Assembly: GCF_900143025.1 (NCBI RefSeq)
Contig: NZ_FRCT01000005.1
Location: 186,001-250,000, forward strand
Length of the DNA: 64,000 nucleotides
Source of the DNA: Ruminococcus flavefaciens
Lineage (GTDB): Bacteria; Bacillota; Clostridia; Oscillospirales; Ruminococcaceae
Reading direction: 5' to 3'
Below are positions 1 to 8,594 of the stretch, in pieces (position 1 is the first letter of the stretch; every line of letters starts with the position of its first letter). The notes beneath the pieces were generated by a model. It made no database searches and was not told the origin of the DNA. It saw only the letters and a list, made by a program, of their open reading frames with translations. The position numbers and the translations under genes are program-made.

Positions 1-878
1 ATAGTCTTTACATCTCTGACAACGCCGTCCTTGACAGCTATCTGTTCCTCGCCGTTCAAACCTCTGAGTTCAGTTTCGAGTGCAGCTTCGATACCGCTTT
101 TGCCGAGAATATCGTTATAGCTGTAGCCCTTGCTTTTCAGCTCATCGTACTCCTCGGCGTAGATAGGACCTACAGTGCCTATCTCATGTGGGAGTATATC
201 TCCACGGAGTATTTTACGCTCAGAAGCGTCGATAGCCTCGATACCGCGATAGAAATTGCCCATTTCTTTAAGGTCAACAACAGTTTTTTCGTCCACTCCC
301 TCAGCAAGGAGAAGGTCGTTGCTGTAGGAGAAGTCCTTATCTATCATCTGATAGCGCATACCTGCGATGATACGTTTTTCCTCGTCGGTATACTTATCGT
401 CTATCTTATAATCGGATATGAGCTTGTCGATGCAGTTTTCAGCAGTAGCATAAACGTTGAGATTAAGGTCTGATATAAGCTCATCGGTATCCTTTGAAGT
501 GAAAATATATGGCTTCGAGAATGAAACAGGGATACTTTCCTTGAATTTATAGCCTCTTTCCTCAAGAGCTCGGTATATACCGAGGAGAGTCTTGTTGCCC
601 TCTTTCAGGTCTGTAGGGAAGAAAGCCATTCTGAGGACAAGGTCTGTTCTGGCATCATTGGTAACTATGACATTTCCGTCATAGTCGATTATCTCGCCGC
701 GGGTAGCCTTTACGCCTTTTTTATAGGTAAGGGTACCGGGCTCGTACTGGTTCGGAGCAGCAATGCTCTTATCGCCTACGACCTGTATTTTCATAAGCCG
801 CAGAGAACTGAGCAGCGCAAGCAGAACCACAAGCAGTATTATAATAATGGATTTAAGGTTTTCTGCAAATCCTTTCAA
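1..878 (-). CDS. mrdA: Penicillin-binding protein 2 (N-terminal part, cut by window edge)
   Basis: Elongasome transpeptidase that cross-links peptidoglycan during lateral wall growth. Only about 292 N-terminal residues are inside the window; the catalytic SxxK domain lies beyond base 1. Visible are one N-terminal membrane segment (about residues 7-27, rich in I, L and V) and the start of the PBP dimerisation domain, with the family motif TRGEIIDYDGNVI near residue 60. The start chosen is a TTG at 876-878, because a strong AAAGGAGG lies 8 bases upstream and no in-frame ATG fits. It follows mreD after a 154-bp gap, last in the mreB-mreC-mreD-mrdA order usual in Firmicutes. Identity is based on the motif and the operon position. 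Confidence 0.85.
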   Translation of the reverse strand, partial: MKGFAENLKSIIIILLVVLLALLSSLRLMKIQVVGDKSIAAPNQYEPGTLTYKKGVKATRGEIIDYDGNVIVTNDARTDLVLRMAFFPTDLKEGNKTLLGIYRALEERGYKFKESIPVSFSKPYIFTSKDTDELISDLNLNVYATAENCIDKLISDYKIDDKYTDEEKRIIAGMRYQMIDKDFSYSNDLLLAEGVDEKTVVDLKEMGNFYRGIEAIDASERKILRGDILPHEIGTVGPIYAEEYDELKSKGYSYNDILGKSGIEAALETELRGLNGEEQIAVKDGVVRDVKT

Positions 879-901
879 TGGACTGCCTCCTTTATAGTTA
901 T

Positions 902-924
902 GACCGCACGAAAAAAGTGCGGTC
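902..924 (-). other. Hairpin just upstream of the mrdA ribosome binding site
   Basis: GACCGCAC at 902-909 pairs perfectly with GTGCGGTC at 917-924 around a 7-base loop. On the coding (minus) strand the loop is T-rich and the hairpin sits about 10 bases before the AAAGGAGG of mrdA. There is no T-tract after the stem, so it is not a classical terminator. It may protect or modulate the mrdA part of the transcript. Confidence 0.5.
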
Positions 925-966
925 GCAAGAGCTTGATACTCATATAAAAGTTTTGTACATTATATT

Positions 967-1036
967 GAGGAAAATCCTTTTGAAGAAGGTTTTCCCCGAT
1001 AAAAAGTATAAACTTCTATATAAGTAACGAGGTTAA
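967..1036. repeat. Partial copy of the interspersed palindromic repeat
   Basis: This stretch matches 52653-52722 closely: a hairpin of the form GGAAA-CCTTT-loop-AAAGG-TTTCC, then CCCCGATAAA, AGTATAA, CTTCTATAT, AGTA and GGTTA, with few differences. It abuts the mreD stop codon (1033-1035 lies inside it) and occupies most of the mreD-mrdA gap. It corresponds to the right-hand end of the element at 52374-52733; the left half is absent here. Confidence 0.6.
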
Positions 1037-1617
1037 TTATATCTTTTGTTTTCGGGCTGCATATTGGTATTTATGGCTTCCTCAATAGTAAGGTGCTCCT
1101 TCGGCATGAGCAGGCGGTTTACCAGCTTTACGAGGAGATATACGAAGAAGGAAGATATAACAGTGTAGAGCCAGACTCTCAGGGAAACTCTTACGAATAT
1201 GCGTCCGACATTTTCGTAATCCCATATCTGATAGTAGAATTTATAGTCCAGCCAGCACTGTATGTAAGATACCAGAGCAGTGATAATCAAATAATTGATA
1301 AAGCGGTTTTTGAGGTAAAGCTCGAATATAAGATTAGCCGCTATACAGAAAAATGTGAGTATAACGGCGTTATAGCCGAAGAGCTTGCCGCAGCATATAT
1401 CAATGAGAAAGCCGCATACAGCTCCCGTAACAGCCGAGCCGTAGATATTGTTGTTGATAGCTATGCCTATTGCAAGGGGAACAAGGAGTATAGGCTTATA
1501 GAGCGTTCCCGAGGTCATAATGATAAAGCTGAGGAAAATCAGCAGATAATACAGCACCCAGCGGATGGTAGTTTTTATGCGCAGGATATGCTGCTGACGG
1601 GTAGTTTTAATCCTCAT
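1033..1617 (-). CDS. mreD: Rod shape-determining protein MreD
   Basis: Integral membrane component of the elongasome that links MreB and MreC to the wall-synthesis enzymes. About 194 residues with several hydrophobic segments (around residues 18-60, 65-110 and 150-175) and short charged ends, the usual MreD layout. Sequence conservation in this family is low, so the call rests on topology, length and position between mreC and mrdA. The start chosen is the ATG at 1615-1617, which overlaps the end of mreC (ATGAGGATTAA), as in translationally coupled genes; a longer reading frame begins at 1644. Confidence 0.85.
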   Translation of the reverse strand: MRIKTTRQQHILRIKTTIRWVLYYLLIFLSFIIMTSGTLYKPILLVPLAIGIAINNNIYGSAVTGAVCGFLIDICCGKLFGYNAVILTFFCIAANLIFELYLKNRFINYLIITALVSYIQCWLDYKFYYQIWDYENVGRIFVRVSLRVWLYTVISSFFVYLLVKLVNRLLMPKEHLTIEEAINTNMQPENKRYN

Positions 1618-2530
1618 GGGCTTTACCCTCGGTCTTATCGGCATTATCCTTGTTCTTTTCTTCTGTTTCCTCTTCCTCTTCCTCGTGGAATTTACCGCTG
1701 AAATCGGTTATAACGATAACGGAGGTAAGTCTTGTAACGTCCACACAGGGCTGTATATCGGCACATACGGAGAGTCCGTTTGAGTCAAGACCGATATCAA
1801 GGATAGTACCGATAGGGTAATCCTTAGGGAAAAGGCCGCTTGTGCCCGTAGTTATCATAAGGTCGCCGCGCTTGAGCTTATTCTTTTTCGGAACATGGAT
1901 AAGCTTTGTCTGACCGTTTTCAGAAGAGAGCACATTGCCCTCGATGATACCCTGATCGGCATTTGACGACGAAGCAACGGCAGCAACGGAAAGGTCGGGG
2001 GAAAGGATAGTTCTTACAGTAGAAACGTGCTTTGAAACTTCTACTGTTATGCCCACAAGACCCTCTGCGGTAACAACAGGGCAGTTTACGAGGATACCGT
2101 CCTCAGAGCCCTTGTCTATAGTAAACGACTTGAAAGGATCATTTGTAACATACCCCAGAACACCGCATGGCTGAGAAAGCTGATAATCCTCATTTTTTTC
2201 CTTTATGGTAACGAATTTGCGGAGCTCCTCCACCTCTGCCTTCATAGCGTCATACTCGGTAAGCTGAGCATTCAGCTCGCCTATCTGTTTTTTGAGGCGT
2301 TCGTTCTCCTCATAGTATTTGTCGGCATTGGAGAGCTTATCCACAGTATTCTCCATTTTCATGCTTATCCTGTTGGAAGCGGCACGGAATGGTTTTGTAA
2401 GAGTATTTATGAAGGAAGCTCCCGAAATGGAATAGCCGCCTCTTGTGACGGCATAGATCATTATACCAATAAGGAAAGCGAGAAAAGAAAGCAGGATCTT
2501 ACATCTGGTGCTTTTAAAGAATTCACGCAT
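1607..2530 (-). CDS. mreC: Rod shape-determining protein MreC
   Basis: Periplasm-side scaffold of the elongasome. 307 residues: a short basic cytoplasmic end, one membrane helix (about 11-33), a coiled coil (about 65-110, with ENERLKKQIGELNAQL) and the two-beta-barrel MreC core (about 120-270). It ends in an unusual tail of about 30 residues dominated by Glu, Lys and Asp (EEEEEETEEKNKDN). The start ATG has AAGGAGGAGCTTC directly upstream. It is 11 bases downstream of mreB and overlaps mreD, so the three are probably co-translated. Confidence 0.95.
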   Translation of the reverse strand: MREFFKSTRCKILLSFLAFLIGIMIYAVTRGGYSISGASFINTLTKPFRAASNRISMKMENTVDKLSNADKYYEENERLKKQIGELNAQLTEYDAMKAEVEELRKFVTIKEKNEDYQLSQPCGVLGYVTNDPFKSFTIDKGSEDGILVNCPVVTAEGLVGITVEVSKHVSTVRTILSPDLSVAAVASSSNADQGIIEGNVLSSENGQTKLIHVPKKNKLKRGDLMITTGTSGLFPKDYPIGTILDIGLDSNGLSVCADIQPCVDVTRLTSVIVITDFSGKFHEEEEEETEEKNKDNADKTEGKAHED

Positions 2531-2541
2531 GAAGCTCCTCC

Positions 2542-3558
2542 TTAATAGTACTTGACGTTTTCGGTGAGAGCGTCCTGATAATCGCTAATATTTTCCAGTA
2601 TCTTGCCTGTACCCTCAGCAACGCAGTCCAGCGGGTACTCAGCGATATAAACGGGCATACCTGTTTCACGGTTGATGAGCTTGTCCAGACCGCGGAGAAG
2701 TGCGCCGCCGCCTGCAAGGGTGATGCCGTGGTCGATTATATCTGCCGAAAGCTCGGGAGGAGTTTCCTCGAGAGTGGACTTTATAGCGTCGATAACTCTT
2801 GAAAGGGGCTCAACGAGAGCGTCACGTATCTCGGCAGAGGTAACTGTTATATTCTCAGGGAGACCGTTGAGAAGATTTCTTCCCTTTATCTCCTGAGCTT
2901 CCTCCTTTTCGCTTGGGAAAGCAGAGCCGATATCAAGCTTGATATTTTCGGCAGTTCTTTCACCGATGAGGAGGTTATACTTCTTCTTGATATAGTTGAT
3001 AATAGCCGCATCGAATTCATCGCCTGCACATCTTACAGAGCGCGAAGCAACGATGCCGCCCATTGATATAACAGCGACTTCGCTTGTACCGCCGCCGATA
3101 TCAACTATCATGCTTCCTGCGGGAGCGTTTGTAGGGAGACCAGCGCCGATAGCGGCAGCCATAGGCTCCTCGATTATGAGTACGTTATTTGCGCCTGCCT
3201 TTTTGCAGGATTCGCGTACAGCACGTCTTTCAACGGCAGTAACTCCCGATGGGATACATATTATAACATTAGCTTTTGTAAAAAGAGTACCCTTCAGGGC
3301 TTTTCTGATAAATTCCTGAAGCATAGTGGTAGCAATGTCGAAATCGGCGATAACGCCGTCCTTCAGAGGTCTTACGGCAACGATCGAGCCCGGGGTACGA
3401 CCGATTACGTCCTTTGCCTCCTTACCGACATAGCGGCATTTATCCGTTCTTGTATTTACGGCAACTACTGAAGGCTCTCTTATTATTATACCTTTTCCTC
3501 TCATATATACGAGGGTATTAGCAGTTCCGAGGTCAATGCCAATATCTTTTGTAAACAT
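2542..3558 (-). CDS. mreB: Rod shape-determining protein MreB (actin-like)
   Basis: Cytoplasmic actin-family ATPase that forms membrane-bound filaments and steers lateral peptidoglycan synthesis. 338 residues, full length. Visible are the phosphate-1 loop [15 protein letters not shown] near the N-terminus, the phosphate-2 region [14 protein letters not shown] (about 148-161) and the adenosine-site motif GGGALLRGL near the C-terminus. The ribosome binding site AAGGAG is 7 bases before ATG. It is first in the mreBCD-mrdA operon and has a good sigma-A promoter about 50 bases upstream. Confidence 0.97.
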   Translation of the reverse strand: MFTKDIGIDLGTANTLVYMRGKGIIIREPSVVAVNTRTDKCRYVGKEAKDVIGRTPGSIVAVRPLKDGVIADFDIATTMLQEFIRKALKGTLFTKANVIICIPSGVTAVERRAVRESCKKAGANNVLIIEEPMAAAIGAGLPTNAPAGSMIVDIGGGTSEVAVISMGGIVASRSVRCAGDEFDAAIINYIKKKYNLLIGERTAENIKLDIGSAFPSEKEEAQEIKGRNLLNGLPENITVTSAEIRDALVEPLSRVIDAIKSTLEETPPELSADIIDHGITLAGGGALLRGLDKLINRETGMPVYIAEYPLDCVAEGTGKILENISDYQDALTENVKYY

Positions 3559-3604
3559 TTTGCAGCTCCTTAAAATGCATTAATTCTTGTTATACACATA
3601 TTAT

Positions 3605-3633
3605 ATTATATCACCAACGGGGCGTATGTACAA
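3605..3633 (-). promoter_or_regulatory. Sigma-A type promoter of the mreBCD operon
   Basis: On the minus strand: -35 TTGTAC (3628-3633), a 17-bp spacer, and -10 TATAAT (3605-3610). The mreB start codon is about 50 bases downstream. It lets the mre operon be transcribed separately from the zapA-dut-DUF4321 genes upstream. Confidence 0.75.
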
Positions 3634-3742
3634 GAATTTTCAGCGAGAAAAAGCATTTCCCGACAAATTTAGTGTAATACGGTTACATAACAGTCCGCAG
3701 GTGATGAAAAACTGTCGAAAAGGACAACAGCAGAATATCTTT

Positions 3743-4000
3743 TTAACCTGTAATGACCTTTGGTGCGGTCTTGATGTATGCGTATATGGCACCGATGATG
3801 CAGATGACCTGTGCAACGCTGATATTTACGGAAAAACCGAAGGTAAGCGAGATAAGATCGGTAGCAAAAGTGCTTGGAGAAAGGGTTATGCCTCTTGACC
3901 AGCCCAGCCATGCAAATGAACCCGAAGCAGAGCTTGCGATTATACCGCCGAGTATACAGCCGCATATGAGAAGAAGCAGAAAGTATAGAGTTTTTTTCAT
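3743..4000 (-). CDS. DUF4321 family small membrane protein
   Basis: 85-residue protein with two hydrophobic segments (about 4-26 and 60-80) separated by a loop containing LSPSTFATDLISLTFGF. The length, two-helix layout and position before mreB match the DUF4321 family of Firmicutes, whose function is not known to me. TAGGAGATC precedes the ATG at a normal distance. It lies 38 bases after dut and probably ends the zapA operon; the mre promoter follows it. Confidence 0.75.
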   Translation of the reverse strand: MKKTLYFLLLLICGCILGGIIASSASGSFAWLGWSRGITLSPSTFATDLISLTFGFSVNISVAQVICIIGAIYAYIKTAPKVITG

Positions 4001-4038
4001 AATAAAGATCTCCTATCTTTTGTAAAACTTAGTATATA

Positions 4039-4476
4039 TCATATGCCTGACGAGCCGAAGCCGCCGCTTCCGCGCTCAGTCTCCGAGAGTTCGTCGCTGA
4101 CTTCTATCTCGGGCATTAAGATACGTGTTGGGATCACCTGTGCGATGCGCATACCGTGTTCTACGGTAAATGGCTCTTTACCGTGATTTATAAGGGGCAC
4201 GAACCATGCTCCGCGGTAATCGCTGTCAACAACACCGACGCAGTTGGCAAGGGAGACTCCGAATTTTGAGGAGAGTCCCGAGCGTGGGTAGATAAGCAGA
4301 GCGATATCGTCACAGTCAGGCTGTGCGGTGATACCTATGGGTATCATTTTTATCTCTCCCACCTCTAATGTCACAGGTTCATCGAGACAGGCGCACAGGT
4401 CGAGACCTGCACTTCCTGCTGTGGCACGGGAGGGAATAACAGCCTTTGGATCGAGTTTTTTGAAGGTAAGTTTCAT
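4039..4476 (-). CDS. dut: dUTP diphosphatase (dUTPase)
   Basis: Hydrolyses dUTP to dUMP and pyrophosphate, keeping uracil out of DNA and supplying dUMP for thymidylate. 145 residues, the normal size of the trimeric enzyme. All five motifs can be seen: AGSAGLDL (I), YPRSGLSSKFG (II), GVVDSDYRGAW (III, with the catalytic Asp), RIAQVIP (IV) and the glycine-rich C-terminal ERGSGGFGSSG (V). Motif III has A-W where many enzymes have E-I/V. The start ATG has AGAGGT 7 bases upstream; the gene begins 2 bases after the U32 gene ends. Confidence 0.96.
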   Translation of the reverse strand: MKLTFKKLDPKAVIPSRATAGSAGLDLCACLDEPVTLEVGEIKMIPIGITAQPDCDDIALLIYPRSGLSSKFGVSLANCVGVVDSDYRGAWFVPLINHGKEPFTVEHGMRIAQVIPTRILMPEIEVSDELSETERGSGGFGSSGI

Positions 4477-4478
4477 AT

Positions 4479-6509
4479 TCAGATACCTCTGTAGTAGAGT
4501 CCGCGGGTGATGTTTCCCTGCGGCTTGCGTCCTGAGAGAACAGAGCGTATCTCGTCGGCAGTCTCATCGGAGAGATAAGCGACACCGAAGGATATATTGC
4601 TTAATTCATCTGTTCTGTCAAGCATGGAGAGTCTGTCGGCATTGAGTATCTCCACATAGTCCTTAGAGCAGGCTACAGGGAGCTCTCTGCCTGTACGGTC
4701 TATGAGCTTCTTTGTACACTTTCCGCAGCCCACTTCATTCTTTATTGGGCAGTTGCGTGTAAGCATAAGGGGAAGTCTTCCGTAAACTGCCGCACCTATG
4801 GGCAGTGATGTATTTACACGGGCGATCTGCTGCAATGTTGCCTCAATAGAGAAGATGCAGTCCTCAAGCCCAAGATCATGCAGATATTCGGCACTGAATG
4901 AGTTGAAAACATTCAGTGTAAAGCTTCCGTGGAGCTTATATCCCGATTTTCTGCCAATGGCAATATGGTCGGGAGTATGGCAGTAAAGCCTGTTTATACC
5001 CATTTCTTTAAGCTCTGCAAGTCTGTCTGCAAGCTTTTCCCCATTGGTGATAAAGCGGGGCGGAGAAGCTATTATCTTTTCTCTATCCACGCCGCCGAGC
5101 AGTTCCTCATTTATCAACTCTTCGGGAATGATAACGTACTCCGAAAGCTCTGCTGCTGTAAAAGCCTGCTGTGCTGTTCGGCAGAAGGTACGTACAGGGA
5201 GCTTTGAAGGCATAGGGGATAAGTTGTTTTCAGAGAGCTTCGGTAAATACTCCGTAATAGTATAAGCAGGAGTATTTGCAGATATTATCAGATCTGAGAG
5301 CTTTTCACTCACCTCGCGGCGCAGCTCGTTTAGCTTGCCTGCGGGGACTATCAATCCCTCGTCTATATCAGCAGTAAGTTTTCCGAAAGTAAATACGGTA
5401 TCACCGAGCTTGGAGAGCTGCTTTGTCAGCATTTCCGCATCGGTAGGGCGATTTATAGCCTGCTGTGGGATATCACCCTCGGCACTTGCCGAAATGTCGC
5501 CGCAGCTTGCTGTTATACGTACAGGCTCGCCGCTTTTTATAACTGCATGAAAATCAGCAGTAAAAGCCTTGCGCTCAAAGCGGTAAAGCTCATGTATCTT
5601 AGGTATAAGCTCATGTGCGGAGATAACATCGTCCTTTTCGCGGACTCCGAACATATCCTTCCTCTGTGCGGTGTAGTAGCCGTCTGTAAAGCCGCTGCGA
5701 GAGAAAACTCCGCGCAAGAGTTTCATATTGGGGGCTTCACCGTCGAGAGCGGATCTCAGCTCGTGGACTGCCGAAGCTACATATTCGGGGCGTTTCATGC
5801 GTCCCTCTATCTTGAATGAGTCAACGCCCATTTCCGCAAGCTCCTGCGCATTTGGCAGGAGAGAAAGGTCTTTCAGTGACAGTGCGGCTTTGCTTTTATT
5901 TCCCACAGCCGAGAAAGGGAGTCTGCAAGCCTGTCCGCAGCAGCCTCTGTTTGCTGATCTCGAACCTATCATGGCGGACATATAGCATTGTCCCGAAACT
6001 GACATACACAGCGCACCGTGTACGAATATCTCGGTCTCTATACCCACCTTGCAGATACGGGAAATAGTGTCCTTGTCAAGCTCTCGTGCAGGGACGACTC
6101 TTGCATATCCGAGCTCTCGGAGCAGTGAAGCTCCCTCAGCGGTATGCACCGACATCTGTGTGGAGCCGTGGAGTACGGCATCGGGAACACAGCGGCGTAT
6201 AAGCTCTGCGCAGCCCCAGTCCTGAACTATGAATGCATCGACTCCGCATTTTGCAGCAGCCTTTATGTACTCGCAGAAATCCTCTGCTTCCTCATCGGAA
6301 ATTATGGTGTTCACCGCAAGATCAAGCTTTGCACCGTACTTATGGCAGAGCCCTGCGGCTTCTGCGATCTCCTCCATTGAGAAATTAGCGGCGCTGCTTC
6401 TTGCAGAATAGCGTTTTCCGCCTATGTACACAGCATCTGCACCTGAACGCAGAGCAGCCTGTAGAGTTTCCATGCTGCCTGCGGGAGCGAGTATCTCGGT
6501 TTTATTCAT
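4479..6509 (-). CDS. U32 family peptidase-like protein (RlhA/YdcP-type)
   Basis: 676 residues, the size of the long U32 proteins that carry a C-terminal DUF3656-type region. The U32 signature is present around residues 160-180 as EIFVHGALCMSVSGQCYMS. It is followed by a cysteine cluster (NRGCCGQACRLPF) and, near residues 600-625, CPIKNEVGCGKC and ACS, likely iron-sulfur ligands. Despite the name, relatives such as E. coli RlhA act in RNA hydroxylation (23S rRNA C2501), so a prephenate-dependent tRNA or rRNA hydroxylation role is more likely than proteolysis. Its ATG overlaps the zapA stop codon (TAATG), showing translational coupling. Exact substrate not assignable from sequence. Confidence 0.88.
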   Translation of the reverse strand: MNKTEILAPAGSMETLQAALRSGADAVYIGGKRYSARSSAANFSMEEIAEAAGLCHKYGAKLDLAVNTIISDEEAEDFCEYIKAAAKCGVDAFIVQDWGCAELIRRCVPDAVLHGSTQMSVHTAEGASLLRELGYARVVPARELDKDTISRICKVGIETEIFVHGALCMSVSGQCYMSAMIGSRSANRGCCGQACRLPFSAVGNKSKAALSLKDLSLLPNAQELAEMGVDSFKIEGRMKRPEYVASAVHELRSALDGEAPNMKLLRGVFSRSGFTDGYYTAQRKDMFGVREKDDVISAHELIPKIHELYRFERKAFTADFHAVIKSGEPVRITASCGDISASAEGDIPQQAINRPTDAEMLTKQLSKLGDTVFTFGKLTADIDEGLIVPAGKLNELRREVSEKLSDLIISANTPAYTITEYLPKLSENNLSPMPSKLPVRTFCRTAQQAFTAAELSEYVIIPEELINEELLGGVDREKIIASPPRFITNGEKLADRLAELKEMGINRLYCHTPDHIAIGRKSGYKLHGSFTLNVFNSFSAEYLHDLGLEDCIFSIEATLQQIARVNTSLPIGAAVYGRLPLMLTRNCPIKNEVGCGKCTKKLIDRTGRELPVACSKDYVEILNADRLSMLDRTDELSNISFGVAYLSDETADEIRSVLSGRKPQGNITRGLYYRGI

Positions 6510-6871
6510 TAAATGCTGTCGCTGAGCTGCTTGAGCTTGACCATATTCTCAAGCTGTACTATCTTGGACTTGAGCACCTCGATCTCCTTCTGTGCAGCGT
6601 CGCGCTCTATACGAGTTCTTCCTGCCTCGTCAACGTATTCCTTAGTCTGGTCGCGGATACTGTCAAGACGCTGGTTAGCCTTGTTGAGGTCGTCAAGGAG
6701 AGCCATTGCGACCATTATTGAAGCAGCGTAAGGTGAAGAACCGCTTGCTGCTGTGATCTCGTTTATCTTTGTTTCAAGTGCTCTTGCAAGAGCGAATACA
6801 TAATTAGGTGCTTCTGCGGTCTTTATCTTGTATTCCTTTCCGCAGATGATTACCTTAACTTCATTAAGCAT
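6509..6871 (-). CDS. zapA: Cell division protein ZapA
   Basis: Small cytoplasmic protein that bundles FtsZ filaments. 120 residues: an N-terminal ZapA fold with VKVIICGKEYKI and the conserved helix ending VAMALLDDLNKA, then a long coiled coil (about 65-118). The start chosen is the ATG at 6869-6871 with GGAAAGGAC upstream; the open frame extends 48 bases further but has no binding site there. It overlaps the U32 gene by one base. A minus-strand TATAAT at 6911-6916 lies at a plausible distance for its promoter, though the -35 (TTCCAT) is weak. Confidence 0.9.
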   Translation of the reverse strand: MLNEVKVIICGKEYKIKTAEAPNYVFALARALETKINEITAASGSSPYAASIMVAMALLDDLNKANQRLDSIRDQTKEYVDEAGRTRIERDAAQKEIEVLKSKIVQLENMVKLKQLSDSI

Positions 6872-7017
6872 AGTATCGTCCTTTCCGTGGCGTATTTTAA
6901 ACCAACTTACATTATACACTATTTTTCGCAGAAATGGAAGAGGTTTTCTGAAATTTTTTTATTAATAGGTCATAAAAAGAAAAAACATAAGATTGAATAT
7001 CAGCATAATTACAGATA

Positions 7018-7191
7018 TTATTTTTTCTTTATATAATTTACAGTTATCAGTGCCGCATTAGTAATGGCGGTAACAGCCAATAATATAAATACAGGCTTTG
7101 GTATGGTCACATCAGCGACAGCGCATACTATTATTGCAATGCCGATTATTATACCAAGTATTCCTGCTGTTATGCCTAATATCTTTTTCAT
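7018..7191 (-). CDS. Small membrane protein, unknown
   Basis: 57 residues, nearly all hydrophobic: two membrane helices (about 5-25 and 30-50) ending in KKK. Two ATGs lie close together; the second (7189-7191) is preferred because AAGGAG is 7 bases upstream of it and only 1 base from the other. It is A/T-rich compared with neighbours. It sits 47 bases downstream of the next membrane protein and is probably its operon partner. No family recognised. Confidence 0.55.
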   Translation of the reverse strand: MKKILGITAGILGIIIGIAIIVCAVADVTIPKPVFILLAVTAITNAALITVNYIKKK

Positions 7192-7237
7192 ATTCATGCT
7201 CCTTATAAATTGTAATTTATTGCTGTGATTTTCAGTC

Positions 7238-7945
7238 TCAGATAAATGCAAGGATTATTATTATAAGGAAGACCGCAGATATTATTATATGCGGTATACA
7301 TTCCGAAGCTGCCTTTCTTACAGGAATCTGTTTTTTCAATAACCTGTATCCTATTCCTGCCAGTGCGGGGAAGAATATGGCAACAGGTGAGAACGGTCCC
7401 GGCAGACCTGAGTCCATAGTGATAATATAAAGAATTACCGCAACGATAGTAAGGACTATTACCTCCATTACCTTAGGTGAAAAGCTGTACTTTTTGGAAT
7501 TATTGTCGGAATTCTTCGAGCTTGCCAGTGCAAGCATTTCCGTGACCTTCTTTTGAGCTTCCTCTGAACTGAGCTCTCCCTCGGTAAGCTGAGTGGAAAG
7601 CATAGCAACATCTGCGGATAAGCGTTGCTCTCTTGCTTTTGCACTTTCTTTCTTTTCCTTTGTGTCTGCGAATGAGCCTGCCGCCTTTTTCTCGGCTTCC
7701 TGAGGAGTTATAGGCTCGGGCAGCTCTATGGGAGCGGGGGTATCTTCGGCAGTTGTTTTTTTGCGCTTTTTATCCTTAATTATATTCTTTGCCCTTGCCT
7801 GTGCAAAAATTTCATCCACCTTTGCGGCTGCTTCCTCTGAGGTCATTTTCTGTCCTGAGGATTTCCCATCGTCGGATGTAAGTGACTGAAATGCCGACAA
7901 CATATCGTGGAGGTCGTTGATCTCGTGTTCATTTTTGTCCTGCAT
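7238..7945 (-). CDS. Hypothetical protein with charged N-terminus and C-terminal membrane segments
   Basis: About 235 residues. The first 150 are polar and rich in Lys, Glu and Ala. They include two similar short motifs, SEEAAAKVDEIFAQARAKN (about 36-54) and SSEEAQKKVTEMLALASSKN (about 127-146), suggesting an internal repeat. The last 80 hold three hydrophobic segments (about 160-180, 185-200 and 215-235). ATG at 7943-7945 is favoured over a TTG nine bases earlier. No known family recognised; it lies between lexA and the small membrane protein, and nothing in it points to an SOS role. Confidence 0.65.
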   Translation of the reverse strand: MQDKNEHEINDLHDMLSAFQSLTSDDGKSSGQKMTSEEAAAKVDEIFAQARAKNIIKDKKRKKTTAEDTPAPIELPEPITPQEAEKKAAGSFADTKEKKESAKAREQRLSADVAMLSTQLTEGELSSEEAQKKVTEMLALASSKNSDNNSKKYSFSPKVMEVIVLTIVAVILYIITMDSGLPGPFSPVAIFFPALAGIGYRLLKKQIPVRKAASECIPHIIISAVFLIIIILAFI

Positions 7946-8009
7946 TGTTATCAACTCTTTTCATTAAAGTTCGTGTTTAGCCCTGAGCCGTTAGCCATTA
8001 ATTAACGGC

Positions 8010-8591
8010 TCAATAATAACGCTTCAAGCCGATGACCTTGCCGAGAACTTCTACCTCGTCCACGATAATTGGTTCCATAGTGGGATTTTCGGGCTGTAGG
8101 CGGTAGTGTCCCTTTTCCTTGAAGAAACGCTTTACCGTAGCCTCCTCGCGGTCGATGAAGGCTACGACTATATCGCCGTTTTCAGCATAGTTCACACGCT
8201 TTACGATGACTATATCTCCGTCCAGTATACCTGCGTCTATCATGCTCTCGCCGCGTATCTTCAGTGCGAAAAGATCCTGAGGATCAACGCCCGGAGCTTC
8301 AAAGCCTATATATCCCGTGATATCCTCAACGGCTGTGATAGGCTGACCTGCTGTTACTGTACCCATAACGGGAACGGAAGTAGTTCCGCTGTTGGGAAGG
8401 CGCAGAGTACGGTTGAGGTTGCCTGTTTTCTCAATAAGTCCTTCGCGGACAAGGGTCTCGATGTAACGGTGAGCGGTAGATGTGGACTTGAAGCCCATAG
8501 CGTCCATTATTTCCCTTACGGAAGGGGACATACCGTCACTTAAACGGGATTTGATATAGTTGAAAACAGAGATCTCTTTATCCTTGAGCAT
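8010..8591 (-). CDS. lexA: LexA repressor
   Basis: SOS-response repressor with self-cleaving protease domain. 193 residues: winged-helix DNA-binding domain (1-65, recognition helix around FKSTSTAHRYIETL), cleavage site Ala81-Gly82, and the catalytic pair Ser116 (GESM) and Lys154 (TVKRF). The ribosome binding site GGAGG lies inside the end of murC, and only 3 bases separate the murC stop from the lexA start, so the two are co-transcribed. I found no Firmicute SOS box (GAAC-N4-GTTC) between them, so autoregulation would have to act at a promoter upstream of murC. Confidence 0.97.
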   Translation of the reverse strand: MLKDKEISVFNYIKSRLSDGMSPSVREIMDAMGFKSTSTAHRYIETLVREGLIEKTGNLNRTLRLPNSGTTSVPVMGTVTAGQPITAVEDITGYIGFEAPGVDPQDLFALKIRGESMIDAGILDGDIVIVKRVNYAENGDIVVAFIDREEATVKRFFKEKGHYRLQPENPTMEPIIVDEVEVLGKVIGLKRYY

Positions 8592-8594
8592 ATA

